Below are positions 12,434-21,425 of a stretch of DNA of 64,000 bases, piece after piece. The position numbers were made by a program, and so were the translations under genes. The notes under the pieces were generated by a model that saw nothing but the letters and a program-made list of their open reading frames with translations, had not been told where the DNA came from and made no database searches. Position 1 is the stretch's first letter. Each line of letters starts with the position of its first letter. The stretch lies in assembly GCA_949317995.1 (NCBI GenBank), contig OX439039.1, forward strand, positions 12,887,282 through 12,951,281, read 5' to 3'. Source of the stretch: Acholoe squamosa. Taxonomy: Eukaryota > Annelida > Polychaeta > Phyllodocida > Polynoidae.

Positions 12434-12536
12434 CTGAGTATTACATGTTTTGTACTGTTTATACAGTCCGATACAGTTTGAGATGAGGTGACGACGACGT
12501 CTCTTTCCACTCGACAACGTCCTATTTTTATGTTTT
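12434..12536 (-). CDS. ADAMTS-like protein, second half of TSR1
   Basis: This 103-nt exon (one base plus 34 codons) has acceptor TCTCTTTCAG| and donor CAG|GTACGT. It encodes KHKNRTLSSGKRRRRH, then LISNCIGLYKQYKTCNTQ. The C-x-G...Y+-x-C-x-T pattern is the second half of the ADAMTS-type TSR1, completing the CSxxCG half coded by 18169-18311. The split arginine codon (AG|A) closes in frame. Unusual: the loop between the halves carries a polybasic GKRRRRH run that would fit a proprotein-convertase site; whether it is cleaved is unknown. NRT at residues 4-6 is a possible N-glycosylation sequon. Confidence 0.93.
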
Positions 12537-12884
12537 CTGAAAGAGATAAAAATGTAGGTTGAGTTACGACAGAAATTGAGTATTCATTGCACAAGATATT
12601 AGGAGTCAAGTGCCGTTTAATGTTTCTTAAATCGTCCTTAAATCAAATCATTCTAGATGCAGCATTTGTTCCTTTAACCCTTTAAGGACAGAGCAACAAT
12701 GGTCGCCCCGGTCTCTGAAAAAAGTATAGTTCCTAGAGGACAAGCCTTTTTTCAATTCCTATACAAATCCTATGTAATGGGCATTGACTATAGTCGACGC
12801 TAGGCCTACCATGGTGTCGACTATAGTTGATGCTAGCCCTCAATGGGTTTTTAACTTAAGGTGGAAAGCCTATTTGCGCATCTT

Positions 12885-13012
12885 ACCTATTGGTCATCAT
12901 GATGCCTGATGATAAAGCTCAGGTGAATGCACTCACTAGGACTCCATGTACCTTATGGAATTGATACACGCATAGAGGATTGGCATGATGCACCAATGGG
13001 AAGCAGACTCAC
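12885..13012. repeat. ATGATGCA-family copy
   Basis: Contains attggtcatcatgatgcctg, aggactccatgtacc, gaattgatacacgcatagag, ggcatgatgcaccaatggga and agcagactcacc, which match the module order of better-preserved copies (for example 19037-19290). Confidence 0.6.
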
Positions 13013-13015
13013 CTG

Positions 13016-13319
13016 CACTGAAAACATGGAAGATCCGAAACTAGTCAGCGGTGACCACTTTAGGTCCTCAAGTTGACGATACCTAAAACTACAGCTTTAG
13101 GTAGTCAAAATGACGACTTTAGGTCGTCATCCTGACGACCTGAGTCATCAGGATGACAATACTGACAGTACAGAGTCGTCATATTGATGACTCAGGTCGT
13201 CAGGATGACAACTTAAAGTCGTCATTTTGACTACCTAAAGTTGTAGTTTTAGGTATCGTCAACTGGAGGACCTAAAGTGGTCACCGCTGACTAGTTTCAG
13301 AACTTCTAGGTTTTCAGTG
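13016..13319. mobile_element. 304-bp fold-back element built of GTCGTCA-type subrepeats
   Basis: Nearly the whole element is one inverted repeat. Left arm begins cactgaaaacatgg, then gaaactagtcagcggtgacc; right arm ends ggtcaccgctgactagtttc, then ttttcagtg. Arms are about 140 bases with a short central region near 13150-13175. Within each arm gacgac/gtcgtc, ctttaggt and tgacgacct words recur, so the arms are themselves internally repetitive. It has no coding capacity. Confidence 0.85.
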
Positions 13320-13334
13320 TGTACTTCATTTGCT

Positions 13335-13512
13335 GGGCTTTCTGGGCTAGCCCAAACATGGGTTCAAGCTGGTAAATGTCCGGGCTGCCACGTGGGACAA
13401 GGTGGGGCCAAGGTGGGTTAAGCCCAAATACTTGCTTCTTGACTGAGCCCACCTGGCATCCCAGACATTTACCAGCTTGAACCCACGTCTAGGCTGGCCC
13501 AGAAAGCGCAGT
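13335..13512. mobile_element. Second fold-back element next to the first
   Basis: Left arm ctttctgggctagcccaaac, then gggttcaagctggtaaatgt; right arm acatttaccagcttgaaccc, then ggctggcccagaaag. Arms are about 50 bases around a roughly 75-base centre. It begins about 15 bases after the previous fold-back ends. Confidence 0.8.
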
Positions 13513-13715
13513 GAGTTCCAATCTGTGGTCCATGGACCGTGCATTTTATCTCAACTATTCTTACTCAACACCATCGTACTGAACAGGGAGTAGGCTTTAG
13601 CCCTTGCTTTATTGTAAATCATATTCTGTGAGAATGGAAATGGCCTCGTTAGGTTAACTAAGTCCTGTGAGGACACCTTCTATTGGGAGTCATTTTAAAT
13701 GTCATGACACATGCA

Positions 13716-14028
13716 GGAGGGTGTTGCTCCTATAGTAAAAGGAAGAGCTGGCTAAAAGTGCCCTTGTTTCCAGTCCTTTCTTTTCATGTAGCTATAACTT
13801 GGGGATTTGAGTAGGTACCTAGTTGGGAGAAGTCAGTCAGTATAATAAACTATAGAGCGTGTGACATGAGTAGGTACCTGGTAGTGTAACTCTCTCTATT
13901 TTAAACAAGGCAGGTGACTTTTCAGACTAATGTGGTGAGAGCAAGTACTTAGGTGAAGCAGTGCACGACTTGTTTAGAAAAGAGGGCAAATAATCACAGC
14001 TCTTTTTACAATAGGAGCAACACCCTCC
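13716..14028 (+). mobile_element. GGAGGGTGTTGCTCC element, copy 1 (internally deleted)
   Basis: The termini GGAGGGTGTTGCTCC and GGAGCAACACCCTCC are inverted copies. The interior matches the copies at 48865 and 51497 (gtaggtacct, agtcagtcag, tgaagcagtgcacgacttg). It lacks the roughly 55 bases present in the others between the gtagctataactt segment and ggggatttgag. No transposase is present. Confidence 0.92.
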
Positions 14029-14290
14029 TGGTATGCTTGTTTTCCCCTTTCATAACCATCAGCAAGCTCTCACCATCCCTTCCATACTTGTATAGTCTAG
14101 CCATAGACATGGCTAGATGGATCTAAAATGATGTCAGCTAATATGGCAGAAAGGTCTTGTTGCTCTATAGTGAGGCAGTCATGCAAATTGACAGACCAAT
14201 AAATCTGTATGAAATAGGACATGTGACTTCAGATCTTGTCTGGGTAGAAGCTGGTAATATATACCTTTTAGTGGTTGCAAGGTGTTCTAA

Positions 14291-14527
14291 ACTGCTCCCG
14301 TCAAGTCGTATCAAAGCTGCCATAGGAAGCGCTGTATGCGACCGTAGTACATTAGGAAATGACCTCCAGGACCATACTCATGCATCATCTCAAAACCACA
14401 TGATTGATGCATTCCCACAAGGCTAGTATGATGCACACATGAAAATATTGGCAGGTCACGCTCTAGGAATTCATTGATGCATCTTGAAGACTAAGGGATA
14501 TGCCTGATACGACTTGACGGGAGCAGT
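14291..14527. mobile_element. Element bounded by a perfect 23-bp inverted repeat, enclosing ATGATGCA-family modules
   Basis: 14291-14313 (actgctcccgtcaagtcg...) and 14505-14527 are exact reverse complements over 23 bases. The 190 bases between contain atgcatcatctc, attgatgcattccc, gtatgatgcacac and ttgatgcatcttg words of the dispersed family, so the family sequence either ends here in a distinct terminus or was captured. Confidence 0.8.
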
Positions 14528-14639
14528 TGTAGCCTGTAAAGAAATACCTCACAGTGGACTTACTCGTCAGGGCTATGTTTATACACGATGATCCATGACC
14601 AAATGTCTATGATACCATGTCTATAGCATTGGACTCTGG

Positions 14640-14760
14640 AGATATAAAAACACTGATGTATCGTGCCAACCTCCGCGTTATTCCTCACTGCCTTATGAAT
14701 CATAATGACCAAAAGACATGATACACTAATGTAGTAACGGCCTTTAATGTTTAAGGAACA
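14640..14760. repeat. ATGATGCA-family remnant
   Basis: gatgtatcgtgccaacc, cactgccttatgaatcataa, gaccaaaagacatgatacac and taatgtagtaacggccttta follow the family's module order with mutations. Confidence 0.5.
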
Positions 14761-14920
14761 AGCAAAGGGTCTTAGAGCAATACAGCACTATATGGTCCAT
14801 GGAGGTCTAAAGGATTAGCGCTCTTTATTGATGTGAGGCTCTATCATGCCATCATGTTGGGATCCACAGTTTGATCCTATATCCTGATAGTGGACCCTAT
14901 ATGTACAGGTGAGAGTGCAC

Positions 14921-15135
14921 AGTAAAAAATGACCATTGAATCCAGCAGGAATCCTCATAAAATTGAACAGTGAACCACCATAATTGTATTCAAGTGAAAC
15001 AGTGTAGTTTTTACAAGAAGCCTCAGTTGGCAGTATAGTGGTACAAGGAATCTCTCTGAAAATAGCAACTCATGTCTGGCAACTTCGGGACAAGGATTCT
15101 GCCATTATTTTGACGACATTTTTTCACAGGTTGGA
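14921..15135 (+). repeat. Dispersed repeat, related copies at 55.3 and 59.7 kb
   Basis: Shares aacagtgaaccaccataatt, gtgaaacagtgtagttttta, caagaagcc, ggcagtatagtggtac, aaggattctgccattatttt with 55255-55505 (same strand) and with 59665-59800 (opposite strand). The 118-codon plus frame that starts here is partly this repeat. Confidence 0.7.
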
Positions 15136-15395
15136 GGGTGGGACGCCTGTATGTAGACAGGTAAGTAGACATGTACATCAACATGGCCAGGGTCACTTCA
15201 CCCTGCGAGGACCGCCCTGTCACCAGGGGGCCTGCAGGTCGGGGCGGGGCAGTGTTGACGGGTCTTTAGCCTGTATTTATGACCTCAGCAAGCAGGGGTT
15301 CACATTTCAATATTTATCATGGGACCCTGACCCCCAGGTCACTATGGTAGTACCAGGGAAGGTGGGTTATCAAGGGAAGGAGTTACTCTTCTGAC
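15136..15395. other. GC-richer unassigned block
   Basis: More GC-rich than its surroundings and open on the plus strand to a TGA at about 15393. It contains a small palindrome (agggtcacttcaccct) and gacccccaggtcac words. The ADAMTS-like exon phases on either side already join, so no exon of that gene is needed here. No family recognised. Confidence 0.35.
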
Positions 15396-16092
15396 TATTT
15401 TTAGATGTTGGTTGTATCTCACTTTTTACACTTGTTTTATAGAGTGACATTATGTAATGATATTGTATTCTTCCTCCTTGAACTCGAATTCGCTATTACT
15501 CTAAGTTTTTACTTTATACAATTGTACACAGTGCAGATTTGTGGCAGTAAAGTGGCATGACATTTATGGAATGTAACTTCATAACTGATGCAATTGAAGG
15601 TTTTTAACCCATAGGGACCCTCAACACTCAAATAAAAATACAGGCATATGTCTTGTTTTGCAAGCATGTCATGCATATTTAACATTTCCCATGCACCAAG
15701 TAAATGTGTGATGATGTTAAACCCCCTCCCCTCTACAGCTGCTATATTAATATAAATTTAAGTGCAAGTCCCCCCCCCAACTTCACCCTGTGAGAAAGCG
15801 TCTGACCACTGAAGCATTTCATGGTCACGGTATGGTGAGTGTATGATCCATACATCTTGTAGATGGCCTATAGACAGGCACTTGTACTGTATAGATGGTA
15901 TATAGTATACCATTAAAAGTACACCAAACACCAAACACACACAACTAATAATCACCACTTAGAAATGCAGACCTTGACATCGACCACAGATTCCCCTAAG
16001 TGGTTGTAGTATTTGACCAAGGACAAACATGCACTCCACGTACCCTCTTTACATATGTATTAAAATTTAGAGAGGGTTGGGGTGCTTCTATC
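15396..16092. other. Unique intronic sequence
   Basis: AT-rich, with a short pyrimidine run (15722-15735) and no splice-bounded open frame of note. Confidence 0.4.
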
Positions 16093-16102
16093 ATATATAT
16101 AT

Positions 16103-16149
<47 letters not shown>
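16093..16149. repeat. (TA)n microsatellite
   Basis: An alternating TA run of about 28 units with one GA interruption near its start. Confidence 0.97.
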
Positions 16150-16154
<5 letters not shown>

Positions 16155-16514
16155 CATAGAAAGTGCCTCGCCTCGCTTTTGTTTTCTTATATGGTTATGA
16201 CACACTCTTACCTTAAGATCGTTTAATTTTTTATTCCTATCACAGAGATATAATGGGTGTTTTAAGATATAGAAAAAAATCCAAGTACCTTTAATTGTAA
16301 TTTGAAATGAGACTTCACTCTTTAGGCCTACCCTCTGTGGGCTTTAATAAGTAGTTTCAATACCAGAAGCCGGAGATGGGTAGGCAGGATGTATTGATAC
16401 AGAAAGTCAATATATCAGTAATAAGCAATTCAAAGCCAAGTGTAGAGTGTCAGGGGCCATATGTGAGGGCCAATAAAACCGAATGGCTGGCGTTGCCTAG
16501 AGCTGTACCTTACC

Positions 16515-16732
16515 TTTGCATACACTAATAATGCCCCTACTGTAAGGCTGGGCGGGCTTCCCTAGCCCACTTAAAAGGGTCTATTTCTCCTCTTTTCTAT
16601 CCCCTCGGGATGTGTGTGGTGCACATAGGCGCGGGCACTGACACATTCTCCTGTGAAATTGTGTAATTTAGTTCTCGCCATGAATATGACCTTAGCTGTC
16701 TAAATGGCATTAAACATCTATTACTCACTCAC
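16515..16732. repeat. Diverged outer unit and flank of the exon-derived minisatellite
   Basis: gcatacactaataatgcccc at 16518-16537 and ggctgggcgggcttccct at 16545-16562 are mutated forms of the array unit (gcatacactaatgcccatat, ggctggatacattccct). This outlying copy marks an older edge of the array, followed by unrelated sequence to 16732. Confidence 0.5.
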
Positions 16733-17940
16733 TGTAAGGCTGGGTGCATTCCCTGGTATGCACAGTAATCCGCATATATACCTACCTATGGGGCGGGATG
16801 CGTTCCTACCTGTATGGCTGTATACATTCCCTTATACCTACTTATTGGAATGGATGTATTCCCGGGTGCTTACACTAATCCCTATACCACCTACCTATTG
16901 GGCTGGATACATTCCCTGGTGCGTACACTAATGCCCATATACCAACCTATGGGGCTGGATACATTCCCTGGTGCATACACCTACCTATGGGGCTGGATAC
17001 ATTCCCTGGTGCATACACTAATGCCCATATACCTACCTATGGGGCTGGATACATTCCCTGGTGCATACACCTACCTATGGGGCTGGATACATTCCCTGGT
17101 GCATACACCTACCTATGGGGCTGGATACATTCCCTGGTGCATACACTAATGTCCATATACCAACCTATGGGGCTGGATACATTCCCTGGTGCATACACTA
17201 ATGTCCATATACCTACCTATGGGGCTGGATACATTCCCTGGTGCGTACACTAATGCCCATATACCAACCTATGGGGCTGGATACATTCCCTGGTGCATAC
17301 ACTAATGCCCATATACCAACCTATGGGGCTGGATACATTCCCTGGTGCATACACTAATGTCCATATACCTACCTATGGGGCTGGATACATTCCCTGGTGC
17401 ATACACTAATGCCCATATACCAACCTATGGGGCTGGATACATTCCCTGGTGCATACACTAATGCCCATATACCTACCTATGGGGCTGGATACATTCCCTG
17501 GTGCATACACTAATGCCCATATACCTACCTATTGGGCTGGATACATTCCCTGGTGCGTACACTAATGCCCATATACCAACCTATTGGGCTGGATACATTC
17601 CCTGGTGCTTACACTAATGTCCATATACCTACCTATGGGGCTGGATACATTCCCTGGTGCATACACTAATGTCCATATACCTACCTATGGGGCTGGATAC
17701 ATTCCCTGGTGCATACACCTACCTATGGGGCTGGATACATTCCCTGGTGCATACACCTACCTATGGGGCTGGATACATTCCCTGGTGCATACACCTACCT
17801 ATGGGGCTGGATACATTCCCTGGTGCATACACCTACCTATGGGGCTGGATACATTCCCTGGTGCATACACTAATGCCCATATACCAACCTATGGGGCTGG
17901 ATACATTCCCTGGTGCATACACTAATGCCCATATATGGCC
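16733..17940. repeat. 38/52-bp minisatellite derived from the TSR exon 3' half and its splice donor
   Basis: The core GGCTGGATACATTCCCTGG recurs at about 16902, 16953, 16991, 17043, 17081, 17119, then mostly every 52 bp to 17692, then every 38 bp to 17844, and again at 17896. The 52-bp units carry an extra 14 bases (taatgcccatatac) that the 38-bp units lack. Three more diverged units precede (16736-16900). Read on the minus strand a 52-bp unit gives GGxATTAGTGTxxGCACC, GGGAATGTATCCAGCC, CATAG|GTAGGT, the same as the end of the 18169-18311 exon ([12 protein letters not shown] plus donor). Frames rotate with unit length and the long plus-strand open frames here are not genes. Confidence 0.97.
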
Positions 17941-18101
17941 TTAGCGTGTCCCTTAGTGGGCCGACCCCTGCTTGTGAGATAAGGACTGATAACAGCGAGC
18001 TGATGGGTACCAGGTGTTACGTAATGCACCCTGAAAAGTTGGCAGTGAATGAAAGGAATTGGTCAATTGGTCAATAATTGGTCAATAATGTATCCCGCTA
18101 A
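17941..18101. mobile_element. Small element inserted in the minisatellite (copy of 62294-62458)
   Basis: Ends are TTAGCG... and ...ATCCCGCTAA. The interior shares gccgacccctgctt, gactgataacagc, atgggtaccaggtg, taatgcaccctgaaaag, and ggtcaataatgtatccc with 62294-62458. The array unit stops at cactaatgcccatata before it and resumes with cctacctatgggg after it, so it split one unit. It also carries a local triplication of ggtcaat near 18061-18086. Confidence 0.85.
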
Positions 18102-18108
18102 GTCGGAA

Positions 18109-18168
18109 TACCTACCTATGGGGCTGGATACATTCCCAGGTGCGTACACTAATCCCTATACCACCTAC
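18109..18168. repeat. Last minisatellite unit, abutting the exon
   Basis: cctacctatggggctggata, then cattcccaggtgcgtacact, then aatccctataccacctac runs directly into 18169, where the exon repeats the same order (ctattaggctggatacattc, then ccgggtgcgtacactaattc). The exon's own 3' half is therefore the terminal unit of the tandem array. Confidence 0.95.
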
Positions 18169-18311
18169 CTATTAGGCTGGATACATTCCCGGGTGCGTAC
18201 ACTAATTCCTGTACCGCAGCTCCTGGAGCATTCTGACCATGTTCTCCAGTTCCCCCACTCCGCGTGCCGCCGTCCTGCCCGGCCACTTCTAGTAGTTGTC
18301 GCCTGTGGGGT
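18169..18311 (-). CDS. ADAMTS-like protein, first half of thrombospondin type 1 repeat
   Basis: This 143-nt exon (47 codons plus two bases) has acceptor TAATTTCAG| and donor AATAG|GTAGGT. It encodes [17 protein letters not shown], then [18 protein letters not shown], then [13 protein letters not shown]-x-x-W-x-x-W-x-x-C-S-x-x-C-G is the TSR signature: the tryptophans are classic C-mannosylation sites and C-S-R-S-C-G fits the POFUT2 O-fucosylation consensus C-x-x-(S/T)-C-G. Entry phase 0 fits the signal-peptide exon at 44284-44356 and exit phase 2 fits 12434-12536. The 3' half plus donor has been tandemly amplified into the following intron. Confidence 0.95.
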
Positions 18312-19036
18312 CTGAAATTAGATTTCCATATTCAATGTAATGAACATTTCAAAGGGTTCACATATGCATAATGTTATGATAATCTTTCATAAAAAGAAAA
18401 AAAAAATAAAGTTTAGAAAATGGTGGTTGGTAGAACGTGTGATTTGTAATTGACAGGTTTATACTAAATTATAGGTTTGGTTGTATTTCTTCTTATACTA
18501 AAGCATAGAAAACATCCAGATTTCAGCTCATGAATTGTGATGCTTAATCTTGGCCATGAAATCAATTCCCATGATATCGATGTCACACATGAGCCAAAGT
18601 ACCTTCTTTTCAATTTCAGACAAAATCATCTTCGAAAGTCCCTGTTTAACTGGGAAGTATCGGGTAACCTGGGCACCGATATTTCTCTGGCTAAAGAAAT
18701 GAACCCGTAACTAAGAAATATAGTTTTGGATCACAGCTGTCGGCAATTCTGATTGCCATTTAATATGAATCTCATTTTCTTGTGTGACTTTTATTAGATT
18801 TGGCCCAGGATAATGTTGAAAGGACCAATATCGAGGGAAATCTAACAGATGAACAGATATACAGGTATAATTCATGTTATAATCTCATAACGATACAACC
18901 CACATGGCAAATGATACAGATAACCCGAACATCAAACCCATGCATCACACCATTAAAACTTCAGAAGGTGACATATCTGTCTGTGTGAATGATGAGTAGA
19001 GATGTAGAAATGTCAGAATCTTGATCAATTGAGATA

Positions 19037-19290
19037 ACCCTTTGAGTGCCACTGATGGACTAATGCATCATATCAATTGGCCGTCCTGATGCACCAATGA
19101 AGTGCTGGTAAGACTGCTGGCCAGCACTTCATTGGAGCATCATGCTAACCCTCCAGGAATTTATGTATCAACCCCGTAGGGTCGGCATGATGCTCTAATG
19201 AAGTGTTGACAAGCAGTCTCTCACTTGGTGCATCATGATGACCAATGGGCATGATGCACTCCTCTATCAGCAGCCTACAAAGATACGCAT
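19037..19290. repeat. Well-preserved ATGATGCA-family element
   Basis: Starts aaccctttgagtgcc and contains two nested hairpins: aatgaagtgctgg...ccagcacttcatt (19096-19135) inside gatgcacc...ggagcatcatg, and a second ggcatgatgctctaatgaag...cttggtgcatcatgatgacc block. Between them lies the linker aaccctccaggaatttatgt then atcaaccccgtagggtc. It is a useful reference for module order. Confidence 0.85.
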
Positions 19291-19784
19291 ATCACGAGCT
19301 ATTTCCTCTTTGGTAATGATTTAGTTACCAGATCCTGTAGGTAAGTTTCTGTTTTAGTCTAATAACTTTATACCTGAAACAAATCATTACAAGGTCAAAG
19401 AAAAAAATACTCTCATTCTGCCAGTGCAAACAGGACGTGAAGTGACATTTAAAAGAGGAGGATGTGATGTCCCTCAGTTTCTTATTTAGAAAGGTGGGTC
19501 TTAGAGGTTTGGGTAACACTGTGGTTTCCTCATCATGAGAGTGAAAACAGAAGGTGGTTGCCATGGACACGCTAACACCACCAAACACACTGTGGTACTG
19601 CATCAGTCCCAGAGTTCTCTTCGGTGAACTGTTTCAGGCTTCAAGGACAGACCGGAAGTGGATGGGAGTAGCTGAATAAACCTTAAGTCACCTGATTTCC
19701 GCATAGCTAAAAGCAATCGCTCAGCCTCTAAAATGTTTTTTGTGTGTCTTTCCTACATGAAAGCTATATGTTTTTCATCTTTGA
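19291..19784. other. Unique intronic sequence
   Basis: A 92-codon minus frame at 19325-19603 is open but has no domain or splice context. Nothing else seen. Confidence 0.4.
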
Positions 19785-20215
19785 GGATCGCTGATGCAGG
19801 ATTGCATCGTTCCTATTGGCCTACATGATGCAACAACGACGTGCTGGCGAATCTGGCCTGGAGAGAGGTCTCGCCAGGGTCGCATTCATGCACCATGATG
19901 ACTAATGTACATGATGTATTAATGCATTATCAGCCTTTAAAGGGTTAAACACTTGAACTGCTGTATAATGCCTCCAGCTTCATGTCCATAAAGGGTTAAA
20001 CACTTGAACTGCTGTATAATTCCTCCAGCTTCATGTCCATAAAGGGTTAAACACTTGAACTGCTGTATAATTCCTCCAGCTTCATGTCCATGTGCCATCA
20101 CAATGCGCCTATGCACCGCTGAATTGTGCAACACCATGCATTGGTGCATCATATCCCACCCTCAATTCAGGAGTGTATCAACTGTGATTGACATGATGCA
20201 TGGCTGGGTACCTTT
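19785..20215. repeat. ATGATGCA-family element containing a terminal tandem expansion
   Basis: Modules at 19785-19935 (gatgcaggattgcatcg, cctacatgatgcaacaacg, tgcaccatgatgactaatg) and 20090-20215 (tgtgccatcacaatgcgcc, ttggtgcatcatatcccacc, gacatgatgcatgg) flank the 51-bp array at 19939-20093. Confidence 0.75.
19939..20093. repeat. 51-bp tandem array, 3 copies
   Basis: Units start aaagggttaaacacttgaac at 19939, 19990 and 20041 and continue tgctgtataatgcctccagc, ttcatgtccata. The unit is the terminus of the ATGATGCA family (aaagggtta...gcctccag.ttcatg). Because 51 is a multiple of three, the minus frame stays open with a 17-residue repeat; not a gene. Confidence 0.95.
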
Positions 20216-20900
20216 TTTAAGAAAGAATTTAAACTTTATTTAGCCAAAATACATTTTTTTGCTTCATACAGTAATGTACAATCATTGTCGTCCAATTTTC
20301 ATAGCTTTGTTCTTTCATTCATAAATGTGAACACAAACATGGTATGCTTCATACAATACATCATAAGGCAATTTTAGGACAAAAAGTACCGGTACAATAT
20401 TCAGCTATGGCTAACAGGTTAATGGCTAAGTCATCATTAAAAATATTGTCTTGACTTAACAGTACTTGAGTACAACACTGTCAGGTTATTTTACCACGGC
20501 TACTATGCAATGCATCTGTTATGGCTAAATGTACAACATCCCCAATGTCCTTTTGTAAACTCACCCTGATGAATAATTGCAGTGACAGTGTGGCTATCAA
20601 ACTGCTCTCAACTACTTGATATTGGGGTAACCATGACAATCGACCTTTCGTACAGGTATTTCAATTCCACAAAGAAATCGAAATTAATGCATCAAGATCT
20701 TTGTGCCAGGGCTAGAAAGACCTATATACCCAAATAGAACATACATCCTCTACCATCTCATTTGGGTTGATTCGGTTATAACTGAATTGGGCGCTAAAAA
20801 GACGACGGAAAATTCCATTCATTTCATAGAGTTTTTTTATGTCTGGAGGATCATCAGTTGGACACTTTTGGACACATAGAAACGTTTCAGATGACTCAAT
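20216..20900. other. Unique intronic sequence
   Basis: AT-rich; no recognisable exon on either strand. Confidence 0.4.
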
Positions 20901-20901
20901 A

Positions 20902-21057
20902 AGGGAGCGTTCAACAATTATGTCACCGGTATTTAGGCATTTTTCCGGACCCACCCACCTCCCTTGTCACTGTTTTTGTATGGAACATATAGAAGAACGC
21001 AAAGACCCCCCCCCCCACCCACCCCCTAAGCAGTGACATAACTGTTGAACGTTCCCT
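20902..21057. mobile_element. MITE-like element with GGGA(A/G)CGTTCAAC inverted ends
   Basis: Left agggagcgttcaacaattat, then gtcac; right gtgacataactgttgaacgt, then tccct. The 156-bp interior has a C-rich stretch on the plus strand (accccccccccccacc). There is no open frame of note. The AGGGA end resembles that of the sequence starting at 63860. Confidence 0.85.
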
Positions 21058-21194
21058 AATACATTGCTTTCTCCTATTCGCTCAATTCAATATCCAAGGC
21101 AAGCGATCTGGCAGGTCTCCTGTCAGGCAGGTTGATGGAGTGGGACCTGAAATTATATGTTACTGCCTCAGTCCATCTACAGTAACTCTAGTAC

Positions 21195-21425
21195 AGCTGG
21201 GGCCTGTTGCTGCAATACTTACTAGTATGAACCTGTGTTAATGTGAATAAATTGCAAATTATCCATCACCAGGTGATTACCTTTTGAGACTGTTTCTCTG
21301 AGCATACTTGCAATTTTTTCATACTTGCATTAACGCAATCGTGCAAACTTGCATTAACGCAAGACAATCACAGTAGAGTCATTATTAGGCCCCAATTCAG
21401 TATATCTGAATACTAGTAAGTTTTT
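21195..21425. repeat. Imperfect fold-back repeat
   Basis: ggggcctgttgctgcaatac and ttactagtatgaa at the left mirror ttcagtatatctgaatacta/gtaag and attaggccccaatt at the right. Inside, cttgcattaacgca occurs twice in tandem (21326, 21349). Likely a decayed non-autonomous element. Confidence 0.5.

Larger units (their letters stand above)
12537..18168 (-). other. Intron of the ADAMTS-like gene, repeat-filled
   Basis: A 5.6-kb intron between the two TSR half-exons. In order it holds: a small palindrome (12780-12830, ctatagtcgacgctaggcc...gtcgactatag), an ATGATGCA-family copy (12885-13012), two fold-back elements (13016-13319, 13335-13512), a GGAGGGTGTTGCTCC element (13716-14028), a bracketed ATGATGCA copy (14291-14527), another remnant (14640-14760), a dispersed repeat (14921-15135), a GC-richer block (15135-15395), a TA microsatellite and the exon-derived minisatellite. 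Confidence 0.85.

Noticed and set aside
15136-15395. An extra exon of the ADAMTS-like gene between the TSR halves
   Set aside because: The two TSR half-exons already join in frame across a single codon; the open frame here is on the opposite strand.
16704-17944. Overlapping plus-strand reading frames of 75-113 codons in the minisatellite
   Set aside because: The open frames come from the repeat unit lacking stops in the plus direction. Frame rotates with each 38- or 52-bp unit, and the true coding source is the minus-strand TSR exon.
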